Shown here: piece after piece, positions 34,672-43,945 of the stretch
Layout of the letters: each line of letters begins with the position of its first letter
Position numbering within the stretch: the stretch's first letter is position 1
NCBI GenBank assembly: GCA_002104985.1
Contig: MCGO01000266.1
Coordinates: 1 to 45,681, forward strand
DNA length: 45,681 nt
Reading direction: 5' to 3'
Origin: Rhizoclosmatium globosum
Taxonomy: Eukaryota; Chytridiomycota; Chytridiomycetes; Chytridiales; Chytriomycetaceae
The notes under the pieces: model-generated
Told to the model about the DNA's origin: nothing
The model's database searches: none
The model's input: the letters and a program-made list of their open reading frames with translations, nothing else
Position numbers and translations under genes: made by a program

Positions 34672-35586
34672 ATGCAATTCTTGTACCTCCTCCTCGCTGT
34701 CTTCCAGTTGACTTTGGCTCTTCCAGCTTCTGTGCCAACGGATTCTGATGTTGCTGCTCACCCAGTTCGTCGTAACACCATGTGTTGGTTCCGTTTCTGT
34801 TCTATGGAGCATCCTGAGCGTCGCGATTCCGTTCCAGCTGCTGTTGAGGCTCAAGTTGCTACTATTCCAGTTCGTCGTAACACTATGTGTTGGTTCAGAT
34901 TCTGTTCTATGGAACACCCAGAACGTCGTGATACTGCTACTATTGCTTCAGCTGAACCTGAGATCACTGTTGAAGCTCAAGTTGCCACTATTCCAGTTCG
35001 CCGTAACACCATGTGCTGGTTCCGTTTCTGCTCAATGGAACACCCTGAGCGTCGCGACAACGTGATTGCATCCGAAGCTGCCATGGCCCAAATTGCTGTT
35101 GTTCCAGTCCGCCGCAACACCATGTGCTGGTTCCGCTTCTGTTCTATGGAACACCCTGAACGTCGCGATGGTGTTATTGCTCCAGTTGAACCAGTTGCCG
35201 CGAATACCGAAATTCCTACCATTCCAGTTCGTCGTAACACCATGTGCTGGTTCCGTTTCTGTTCCATGGAGCACCCAGAACGTCGTGATTCCATCGCTCC
35301 AGTTGCTTCCGAGGCGCAAGTTGCTACTGTTCCAGTCCGTCGTAACACCATGTGTTGGTTCGGTTTCTGCTCCATGGAGCACCCAGAACGTCGCGACAAT
35401 GTTATTGCTCCAACTGCTGCTGAAGCTCAGGTGGCAGTTGTTCCAGTTCGTCGCAACACCATGTGCTGGTTCCGTTTCTGCTCCATGGAACACCCAGAAC
35501 GTCGTGAACAGGCTACAATTGCTCCAATTATTCCCGTCGCTGAAGAATCCGTTGTTGAAACTTCTGTTGAGGCTCCAGTTGTTTGA
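34672..35586 (+). CDS. Secreted precursor with seven Kex2-flanked CWFRFC peptides
   Basis: Intronless, 304 residues. A clear signal peptide opens it (MQFLYLLLAVFQLTLALPAS). Seven copies follow of the unit NTMCWFRFCSMEHPE, always preceded by PVRR and followed by RR(D/E), at residues 35-49, 70-84, 112-126, 149-163, 189-203, 225-239 and 262-276. The Arg-Arg pairs fit cleavage by a Kex2-type protease, with later trimming of the trailing arginines. Spacers of 20-27 residues are acidic and hydrophobic (for example VEAQVATIPVRR) and vary in length. Each unit has two cysteines four residues apart, so a CWFRFC ring closed by a disulfide, or another side-chain crosslink, is likely. Copy 6 has Gly for Arg (CWFGFC). 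Among known fungal precursors the layout fits Kex2-processed repeat proteins: alpha-type pheromones and dikaritin RiPPs. Function is unknown. Codons look optimal for high expression. Confidence 0.93.
   Translation: MQFLYLLLAVFQLTLALPASVPTDSDVAAHPVRRNTMCWFRFCSMEHPERRDSVPAAVEAQVATIPVRRNTMCWFRFCSMEHPERRDTATIASAEPEITVEAQVATIPVRRNTMCWFRFCSMEHPERRDNVIASEAAMAQIAVVPVRRNTMCWFRFCSMEHPERRDGVIAPVEPVAANTEIPTIPVRRNTMCWFRFCSMEHPERRDSIAPVASEAQVATVPVRRNTMCWFGFCSMEHPERRDNVIAPTAAEAQVAVVPVRRNTMCWFRFCSMEHPERREQATIAPIIPVAEESVVETSVEAPVV
34768..35505 (+). repeat. Seven tandem coding repeats encoding the peptide unit
   Basis: The core units begin at 34774, 34879, 35005, 35116, 35236, 35344 and 35455. The period varies from 105 to 126 bp, always in whole codons. 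Protein identity is complete except Arg to Gly in unit 6. Synonymous sites differ among units: Cys TGT/TGC, Arg CGT/CGC/AGA, Ser TCT/TCA/TCC, Pro CCT/CCA. The repeats are therefore old or not recently homogenised, with the peptide held by selection. Confidence 0.92.
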
Positions 35587-35664
35587 ACAATCCCTTCTTC
35601 ATCTCATTCTTAAAACTAATTAGATTCATTTTCCCAAAATTCATTTCTTCATTTCTGAATAGCA

Positions 35665-35670
35665 AATAAA
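35665..35670 (+). terminator. AATAAA polyadenylation signal of the peptide precursor
   Basis: AATAAA lies 79 nt after the precursor stop codon and before the convergent oligopeptidase stop at 35719. Confidence 0.5.
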
Positions 35671-35718
35671 ACGCTTGTTTTCCCCTACTGGTAACTTTTA
35701 CAATTTGCTTGATCCGAG

Positions 35719-38106
35719 TCACAACCCCTTGCTCTTCAAGAACGCGTCCTGGCTTGGCTCTCTTCCCAAAAAGAGTCTCAAACTCTCAATCGCATCACGA
35801 GATCCGCCAGCAGCCAAGATTTCGTTACGGTATGCGGCTCCAGCAGTTGGATCAAGAAGCTTGTTTCCTTCCTTGAAATTTGCGTAGAACATATCAGTCG
35901 CGTAGACTTGGGACCACATGTATCCATAGTATTGAGCGTCATAACCGCCAGCCAAGTGACCAAACGCAGCTGGGAAATAAGTTCCTTCCGTAGTTGGAAC
36001 TCCCATGATCTCTTGCTGCATCTTTGGCCAAACCTGGCGAATATCCTCCCCAGTCCCACTGTGAATCGCTTGATCAAACAAACCAAAGAGAAGCTGACGG
36101 TTTTCTGTGTATCCGCTGTTGGCATTCTTACTCTCGATCAAACGCTCAAGAAGGTCCGAAGGAAGCTTGCGAGTTGGGTCGTCAATGTGTCCGGCGAGCA
36201 TATTCAAGGTCTCACCCTCCCAACACCAGTTTTCAAGCATTTGGGAAGGACATTCAACGAAATCACGTTCGACGGCAGTTCCAGCGAAACGAGCATGCTT
36301 CACCTTGGAGCAAAGCTGGTGGAAAACGTGGCCGAATTCATGGAAGTAAGTGACAACTTCTGAGTGCAAGAGCAACGATGGAGTAGTAGCAGTTGGCTTG
36401 GAGAAGTTAGCGACAAGGGCACAAACTGGCAATTGCCCTTCGGCCTGTGGCTGAAGTCCAAAGACGGCAGCGTGGCCATACTTTCCATCACGAGGGTGCA
36501 AGTCCATGTAAAAGTATCCGACAAGCGAATCGTCGCTTGAATTGTGGACTGCGTACATCTTAACGTCTTCGTGCCAGACTTCAGCGTCTTCAACTTGTCT
36601 GAACTTGAGTGACAACAAACGTTGGTAAATTTCGAAAAGGCCCTTGGTCACAATGTGGATAGGGAAGTAACGCTTGATCTCTTCGTGGTCAACTTGATAC
36701 TTTTCTGTTGATCAAGTCAGCGATATTGTTCTGATTAAAGATTGACGCACCTTTTTCGATCAAGTTCAAGTAGTAACCCATGTCCCACTGGTTAAGCTTT
36801 CCATCGAATGGTTCCCCACGGGCTTCCTTGGTTCGTTTCTTGAGTGCCAAAAGTTCTGCGAGGTCGTAGTCCAGGAGTGGTTGAAGCTTCTTGTTAAGAT
36901 CCTTCAAGAATAATTGAACAGTCTCTGGAGACTTGGCCATACGCACATCAAGGATGTAAGATGCATGGTTTGGGAAACCCAGAATTGTTGCCTTAGTAAA
37001 AGGTTACAATTGGTTTCTGACTTTTTCTGAAATCGCACCTGCTCTTGACGCAATTTAACAAGCTTTTCGAGAATCTCTGTGTTGGTATCCTTGCAACGGG
37101 AGTTGAAAGCCTTCTCCATCGCCTGACGAGTAGTGTCAACGTGACAGAGCTTCAAAACTGGTGGAGCCTCCGTGTACTTCAAGCCAACGATAAACTTTCC
37201 ATCCTCGGTCTTGCTGAGCTTCTCCAAAAAGTCATCTGGCATACCATCCAGTTCTTCTTTGGTGAAGTGGAGTTTCGTGTTCTCCTCTCCCAAGTTCTTT
37301 GAGAACTGAATACCCAATTCACTCATTTCCTTCTTGATGGCAGTGATGCGTGCCTGTTTCTCCTCCGAGAGGTCCAATCCGTTTCTCTTGAAATCACGGA
37401 TCAAACGGTCGAGAAGACGTTGGTCTTCAGCGGCAAGAACTTCCTTCTTGGCAGCGTATTTTTGGATGCTAGTGAACACGTCTTTACGCATTGAGGTTTC
37501 GACTGCAATGTCTTCTTAGTGACACATCGGGTACTTGACTAGTATGACTACAAACCATTGAAAGCAGAGACTTTCGTGTCGGCGGCAGAACTAGCATCAC
37601 GCAATGCCTTGTTGGCAGAAGTGTGCTGAGGGAAATCGAAGCTGGTTGCAAGTGGCGTGAGAAGCTTGTCCTCCTCAGCGAATGGAAGCAAAGTGTTTTC
37701 ATAAGTGTGTTCGCCGTCCTTGAGAGCAGCAACCTTGTCGTTCACGTCCTTTGTGTAAGCAATAGTCTCCTCGGCCAAGTCGTGGATAGCCTCTGGAGTC
37801 AAAGCATGTCTCAGACGAACGAACGCGTGGCTTGCTGAGGTGGCGGTTGTCTACGATATCCCACACGGCGGCACGTGAGCACAAGCCCAAATGCAAACAC
37901 AAAGAAACGAGGGTAATCACCTGGCGCACGGCCGAGTCGAATGCAACAACATTGAGCGAGGACAGGGCCTTGAGAAGGACATCGACGAACGAGTTCTCGT
38001 CGACGGCGCTGACTTCGGCCACTTTTGCGTTTCGGCAGAGCAACTGGGCGGTCGCTGTTGTGCGTGGTTTGACGTGTTCGAGGAGGAGGCGGCGGTAGGC
38101 ACTCAT
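35719..38106 (-). CDS. M3-family zinc oligopeptidase (thimet oligopeptidase / saccharolysin type)
   Basis: Five exons on the minus strand: 37921-38106, 37556-37850, 37039-37514, 36751-36991 and 35719-36704, joined in phase to 727 residues, the family length. The zinc site HEFGH (about residue 521) is followed by the glutamate ligand in FVECPSQMLENWCWE. Other M3 blocks are ALRDASSAADTKVSAF, DVRMAKSPETV, YFYMDLHPRDGKYGHAA and TYFPAAFGHLAGGYDAQYYGY. These enzymes cut short peptides in the cytosol or mitochondria; the mammalian relatives degrade neuropeptides. The N-terminal exon (about 62 residues, basic start MSAYRRLLLEHVKPR) could be a mitochondrial leader. The gene is convergent with the secreted peptide precursor, with stops 132 nt apart. 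It probably has a housekeeping role; a link to the peptide is speculative. Confidence 0.93.
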
Positions 38107-38130
38107 TTTGAAGAAGTTACTTTTGTTCCT

Positions 38131-38148
38131 TTGTTTGTTTGTTTGTTT
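38131..38148. repeat. TTTG tetranucleotide microsatellite
   Basis: Four to five TTTG units lie in the short 5' leader of the oligopeptidase gene, between its ATG (38106) and the MED31 stop codon (38167). Confidence 0.7.
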
Positions 38149-38166
38149 AAAAGTTACTTTAACAGT

Positions 38167-38712
38167 TTATTGTGTTTCGCTCTGACGCAGCATCGCCTTC
38201 AGTTCGTCAATTGACAGTGCCGCAGTCGTGTTTCCAGCCTCGATCTGTTGTTTGAGAATGACTGCACGTTCGTTTGCTCGCCAGTGCTGCCAATGGAAAA
38301 ACTCTTTTGTGTGGATCAGATGGACGGTGCTTTCAAGGGCAACGCTTCGTCGGAATGATTCGTGCTGAAGATACTCGAGAATCTCAAGGCTGTACGGGTA
38401 TCTGGAGGACGTGTCAGAGAATGAATGGGTTGAACACATCTCAACTCACACTACGAGGTGGGCGTACTCGGGCCGTCGCCAATAGAGCAGATATTTAAGA
38501 TAATTGATGAAAGCCGGGTCGTTGAAGTAGTTGTGCTGCGCGAGGACTGCGAGGACAGAAACCATCAGCTTGAGCACTTTGATGGGCCACTACTCACACT
38601 GAAGATACTTTGGATTCGCCAAACATTGAACAAATTCAAGCTCTAAAATGAGCCGTCTTTCTTCTGCGCTGCTTGTTGAACTAGCTGGTGGTGGCTGTGG
38701 TTCAACTTCCAT
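38167..38712 (-). CDS. MED31: Mediator complex subunit 31 (Soh1)
   Basis: Three exons on the minus strand (38598-38712, 38450-38546, 38167-38401), 148 residues. The family core is unmistakable: LILELEFVQCLANPKYLQFL, AQHNYFNDPAFINYLKYLLY, WRRPEYAHLVVYPYSLEIL, EYLQHESFR and FFHWQHWRANE. MED31 is the most conserved Mediator subunit and binds the N-terminal part of MED7 in the middle module. Its paralogous partner gene MED7 is 14 kb away in this window. The first exon carries a short Pro/Ser-rich start. Only 39 bp separate its ATG from that of the divergent alpha-arrestin gene. Confidence 0.95.
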
Positions 38713-38751
38713 CTAGATTTCGAAAACAAAGTTTGGTTCAAAACAAAACGA
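38713..38751. promoter_or_regulatory. 39-bp gap between divergent MED31 and alpha-arrestin starts
   Basis: The two start codons are 39 bp apart. No TATA box is present; the spacer is AT-rich (TCGAAAACAAAGTTTGG). Any promoter must overlap transcribed or coding sequence. Confidence 0.45.
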
Positions 38752-41700
38752 ATGCCAAAGATTGAGTTGGTTCCGCTGGACGGACGTGAGTTCCTTGCTA
38801 CCTCTTCCTCTCTAGTCTGCCTAACCTGATAACGACCCGAAAGACTCGTCCTTCCTTCATGGTCATCCAGGCCTTGATGCTGTCCATATAAGGGGCCTTG
38901 TTCGTTTATCACACAAGAATCTTACACAAGTAAAACGGATTCCTCACATCACTGTCCGTCTATGTGGAGTCATCCTAACAAAAGTACGGCCGCCGTCAGA
39001 CAAAGGGATCCGCGGACAAAAGTTCAAGGGCAGATGGAATTTACATGCTGCTGTACCGTGAGTATTAGCACTGGTTATGATGGTGAAAATAGCTTGAGAG
39101 CCTGCACTCCAGCGAGCAAAGGGGAATGTGCATATGGATCTGGCCCATTAAGTCCTGTGTAACCATTGACAAATCCCTTATTCCTCATTGTCTGTTGAAC
39201 TTGGATACTTACTTCATTTATTTCAACAAACAGACCATTGGTTTTATACGGAGGTGGATCTAAAAACGCGGAAGAGCTTTTGTTGCATCCCGGAGAAATC
39301 AAGGAGATTCCTTTTGAATTTCGATTCGGAAGACACGAAGCCTTGGCCGATTTCCCTGCGTCACTGATTCTACCATCAGTCCAATGATCTGAGAAGGTGA
39401 GCTTTATTTCTTTGTACATCAAGGCACCTGACGCGTTCTTTCAAACAGTCGGGGAGAAACTCGTCACTGGATCGAATGTACCATGAACTGGTATAGGAAA
39501 GGAGGAATCATTCTATCAGAACGTCGTGTGGCAATTGAAGTCTGGGTGAATCCCAGCACACCAAAAATCCTGGCTGGAATGCTTGTTTCGCGACCAGCGA
39601 CGGAGTCCCGTGCAGGCTCCATCTGCTCGTCGGTATCTTCTGTTTACAATGAGCAACAGGAACAAACTCAGCAAGAGCCAATTAAGAGGTCACATAGCTC
39701 AAAAGCGTTGGAAGCAATGATTGGGAGGTCGAGTGTGGGACAGACCCCAGACTCAAATCCATTGACATCCCATATGGATGGTATTTCATCGAAACTATCC
39801 ATAACATCTCTTTCTGGACAAGAGCGGCGGCTTTCTGTTGCTTCCGCCAATGAGCCATCTGCCAACGTTCCTGGTGCAGTTCAATGGCACGGAAATGGAT
39901 ATACTTTGAAACTTAATCGTCATGTATGCACGGGAGGGGAGAAACTCGACCTCTTTATTCAAGTTAACAGTTCCCAAATGGATCACTTTGCATCCACCAG
40001 TGATATCGTAGAGCCAGTATTGCCTGAAAATACGTCAAACTCTTCAACTCCTAAAAAGTCTGCTTCTGTATTTCCAGGATTTTCCAAAATGGTTTCAAAA
40101 CTCAAGAAAAAACCTGGGCATGATACCCCGATAGTACAACCAATGAAGCCGTCGAATTTATGTACTTTGAAAGTCTATATTGAAGAGACTCAGACTGTGC
40201 GAGCTCCTTTGGATTCGGGAGATGTATCTGTGGTAAATGAGGCTCACCGAACATATTTGGACAACTTTGTGGGGAAAAATGTATCGCCGCTCACCAGCAG
40301 CAATTCTATTAATGCTACATCATCTGGGTCCCTTGGTGCATCTGGTTCCACCCGAAGCTCTCAACAACTCAGCCCAAATTCGCCTTCGAAGCCTCCTGAG
40401 AGCCAAGAATATTTAGTTCGTACTGTCTCTGGCATCAAACAACTGCACTGTATTACCATAACGGAGGAATTTGAAGGAGAGTTTACAAACTTCAGCACCA
40501 TTATTCCTGTTCCACCCCTTTTTGGAGTAGAAGATGTCGAAGCCTTAGTTGAAGCAGCGAAAGCACCTGGTCCGGAATTTGAAACTCCAGCAGTGACAAA
40601 TCATGATGATATTCCTCGAGATTCAAACGACTATCGACCATTTGACTCACGAGCTCCATCGGCCAACTCTTCAGTGAGTGAATTTTCGCTGCGAATGCCA
40701 AGTCCTGCACCTAGTTCTATTCTCAGCTCTATAGGCGATGACTCTATTGCCAATCGTCGTCCATCGATTGTTGCTGCAACGAAAGTGGAACAGACGGAGC
40801 TTGGTGCTCGTGTAGCCGCGTCGAGTCGGTTGTCTCAACGACCAAGTCGGACACTGATTTCATCAAGTACCGCGGATTTAGGACGGCTGAGGAGTGTTAG
40901 TCGTGGACGCGGGCGAGGACGCAAGAAGGACGTTGAAGTGTTGTTTGGAGTACATCCAACTTGCGAGCACCCAGCCGTGTCTGTCAGTCATGAAATCGTC
41001 GTTGTGTTGGAAGTCCCTAATGCAGGGGCACTTGAAAAGGATTCCTTTCCTGGATTGCATCATGAATCATTGACCGTACCGGAAGATTTGCACGCAACTC
41101 ATGTGCCTCATCATTCTCATCACCACCACCAGGAAGAATCTGAACCTCGGGTTACTACAGAGTTTCCAGTATACCAACCACCGATACTCAATCCCCGTCT
41201 CAAGTTGATGGCAGACATCCTTCGTGGAGAAGGTGACAAGAGCAAGCGTAAAATTCAATCGCAATCAGCTCCTGATTTACGTCATGTCGCCGCTGCGGCC
41301 AAGTCGAAATTTTCATCTGAGCCAACACTCGAGGAGCCAGGAACACCCGAATTCGTACTTGCTCCCATGACTCCGACTATTTCTATTTCTGCTGTTGATG
41401 ACTTTGCGTTGGAGCCTCCACACGAATTTAATGAGGTAGACAAGTCGTCGAGTGAACCTGTGGATACCAACGATGAATTTCGCGAACCTCCTCCATCGTC
41501 TGCTCCAGATGTAGTGCCGCCACTTGAACCTCCACGTAAATTGGCGAATTCAATTCAATCTTCTCCAGCAAAGTCTAATCGTATTGAACTTCGCCATCCG
41601 ATTATTATCAGCAGTCTCAGTGTTACAGAGTGTCGGGAAATTGTTGCTACTCAACCTTCGTTAGCTGGGGACGGTCTCTTTGGTGTTCCGTTAGGATTTG

Positions 41701-41816
41701 TTGAAGACGATGAATGGGACGTGTACCGAAAAGGAAGCCAAAATCTCAGGAGTACTTCTCCTGCTGGGTTATCAATGGCAAGTGTAGAAAGTCGTGTATC
41801 GTGGAGGAATCTGTGA
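38752..41816 (+). CDS. Alpha-arrestin-like protein
   Basis: Exons 38752-38785, 38844-39057, 39234 to about 39396, and 39449-41816; roughly 920 residues. The arrestin N-domain is visible: MPKIELVPLDG, then GLDAVHIRGLVRLSH and VKRIPHITVRLCGVIL, EIKEIPFEFRFGRHEALADF, and GETRHWIECTMNWYRKGGII. A long Ser-rich insert separates this from C-domain-like strands near FVAVHPTCEHPAVSVSHEI-type sequence (about 40950-41010). A His-rich HVPHHSHHHHQ patch lies at about 41100. Fungal alpha-arrestins link plasma-membrane transporters or receptors to Rsp5-type ubiquitin ligases. The third junction is unsettled. The ordinary GTGAGC donor at 39397 gives the right downstream frame only if one base is removed near 39365. 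A weak GTCACT donor at 39360 keeps frame without any change. Confidence 0.75.
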
Positions 41817-41942
41817 TTTGAAACAAAACTCTTCATAAATATTAACAAACCATGCTTGCCACTACAACCAATGTAAAACTATCAATCTTGATGCAATCGA
41901 TTCCACCTATCCCTAACTCACACATCACGACATATCCAATAG

Positions 41943-43146
41943 ACTACCGCATCTACCTGCCGCCAACTCTTCAATGGAGACGCAAAGCCGCGCGGCGTCG
42001 CTGTACGCAACAACACCCTTCACTCCACAAACATGCACTCACTCTCTTCACCCACATCAACAGATCTCCTCAGAAAACCTGAAATCCTTCTTGAAACCTT
42101 AACGCCAACAGCCTACACAGACGTGCAAGACTACAACCCCTTCGCCCTCCCCCTGAAATTCGACTCCCCAGCGGCAGAACTCGACGTCCTTGGTATCACA
42201 TGCGCGCTTGGGTTTGGAAGCGGGTATAGGGAGGAGCTTATGGCGCTTTGGAGCGGGGTCCATTTGATACTGTTCGGTGAGGCTCCCCCCTTTTTTAGTG
42301 TTGAAGGGGGTTTGGTTTCTGATGTATTTGTGGTAATGAAGGTTCGGTGTCATGTCCATGTACATTTCGCAGTCGGGGGGCTTACTGCGTCTGGGATGAA
42401 GGAGTTGGGGTTGGGTGATGTTGCGGGGTTGTTTGGGGTTCCGTTGAATAGGGAGGTGCAGCATCCTACGCTCCTGTTACGGTTTCGGAGCATCATGTGT
42501 TGCGGCCTTTTGCGGTTAAGATTCAGGAGGTGTTGAATGATGTGGGCGTGTTTTGGTGGGAAGTGGTATAGCAGTCTTGGCGCGTTTTTGGTGAAGGTTT
42601 GTCAAGGTGGTGTGAAGGGGGAAGAGTTGGTGAAGGTGCTTGGGATGCGTTCCCAGCTTGCTTTGGGGATGTGGGAAGGGTTGGCCGATGTTGGTTAGTT
42701 TCTTCTACAGTGATTCATTCAGCTCTGGCCACTTATAATGTTCTTTTCTAGACGTTTTATTTAACACGAAGGCTCAACGTCTCGCGTACTATGTGCACAA
42801 AAAGTTTCCCGAGCTTGTCAAGACCAGTCCTTTTACCACTGGTGCAGACCCAGCTATCGTTTCAAATCTAGTTAAGAAAGGCGTTATTACTGTTCCAGAG
42901 GAGATTCAGCGAAAGTTGAACGATGGATACGATTTTGGTGCCGTTGTCGTGAATGACGAGGATGTGGAGGCTGAATATAGTTTGCGAGCTGCTGGCGTTG
43001 CTGCGGTTGAAATGATGACTGAAGCTGCAGAAAAGATGGACGAGTGGAAAGGTGGTAAACTGAATGCGATGGGTTTGTGTGCCTGGTTGAGAGGCATCGA
43101 GAAGGTGGAAAAGAGATTGGTGAACAAGGCTACAGTGTTTTACTGA
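41943..43146 (+). CDS. Queuosine-salvage (DUF2419)-like protein, broken frame
   Basis: Segments in successive frames resemble a fungal DUF2419-type protein. They are LPLKFDSPAAELDVLGITC then LGFGSGYREEL (42150-42230), GLTASGMKELGLGDVAGLFG (42380-42440), VTVSEHHVLRPFAVKIQEVL (42470-42530) and SSLGAFLVKVCQGGVKGEEL (42570-42630). After a clear intron (about 42692-42751) come LFNTKAQRLAYYVHKKFPEL and a C-terminus with DPAIVSNLVKKGVI and EYSLRAAGVAAVE. The chain needs three one-base corrections, one at a G6 run (42375-42380), one near 42470 and one near 42545. The 5' end before 42033 is unclear. Either the gene is decaying or the G-rich stretch was mis-sequenced. The family identification is from memory and uncertain. 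Confidence 0.45.
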
Positions 43147-43182
43147 GACCGTAATTCAAAAGTAAAATTCAATCGTATTTAT

Positions 43183-43888
43183 CTAGTTTTTCCCGAAGTT
43201 GGCGAGGTAGTAAAACAACCCAATCATGAGTCCATAAACAAATACTGCTGATGCATTGGAGACATGTTGGAGAATATGTTGGGGATTCCAATGTTCTGAC
43301 TTGAGCACCCAATCCAGCAACCCCAGATGATTTGTTTCCTCCAGTTGTGGCTCCCGATCCCAACACACGACCACCAGAACTTGGGAATCCAGATGATCCA
43401 GCGGCATGAGTTGTAACTAATCTTTCGACCTTGTTGATATCCGCACCAACAACTAAAGTTGTTTGAAGAATGAGTTTTAATGTCGTATACGTGGCAATAC
43501 CGTATTAAACAACAAGCGAATTTACCTTCTTCATCTTTCTACCTTCCTTAAAGAGCATAAAAGTGGGCATAGCTCTTACTCCATGAGTGCAGCAATATCC
43601 TTCACGTTTCTTTGTCAGTGTTTGGCGTAGCAGCAGCTAACAACGCACCTTCTGGTCATCCACATCAACCTTCAAAAAGACGCAGTTGGGGAACTTTGAA
43701 GAGAGGGCGTCGAAGCGAGGAGCCACCATCTTGCAGGGACCACACCAAGTGGCGGTAAAGTCCACAACAGCCAGCTTTGAGCCGCCAGTGTGCTTGTTGA
43801 ACTAGGGTAGATAAGTAATTAAATGAAACAAAGGAATGAGGCTAAGCAAACATACTTCGGACACGGAAGTGATAGTAATAACAGTCAT
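43183..43888 (-). CDS. Thioredoxin with C-terminal membrane tail
   Basis: Exons on the minus strand: 43856-43888, 43649-43801, 43526-43609, and 43183 to about 43452. The thioredoxin core is plain: [51 protein letters not shown] and [12 protein letters not shown], with the WCGPC redox site. A Gly/Ser-rich linker then leads to a predicted helix, [18 protein letters not shown], just before the stop: a tail-anchored arrangement. Two one-base problems exist. The exon 3/4 junction needs one more base (KK|VVGAD), and the linker frame must shift before the helix; alternatively a GTGCTC intron (64 nt) ending at GCAG joins them. The second intron is only 39 nt. It is divergent from the HMG gene (57 bp between starts). 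Confidence 0.75.
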
Positions 43889-43945
43889 TTTTTTGGAGGT
43901 TGTTTTTCACCCACCAAACAGAACACCAACCAACCACCACTGACC

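Noticed and set aside
35032..35493. Long minus-strand open frames with repeats across the peptide precursor
   Set aside because: They are the complement of the seven coding repeats; the plus strand has the signal peptide, promoter and dibasic sites.
34768..35505. Regularly spaced repeats as a possible CRISPR array
   Set aside because: Spacing is variable, units are in frame within one protein, and the genome is eukaryotic.
39385..39387. TGA in the alpha-arrestin as recoded Trp
   Set aside because: The correct downstream frame is reached by a different path (frame change or earlier donor), so this TGA is out of frame rather than recoded.
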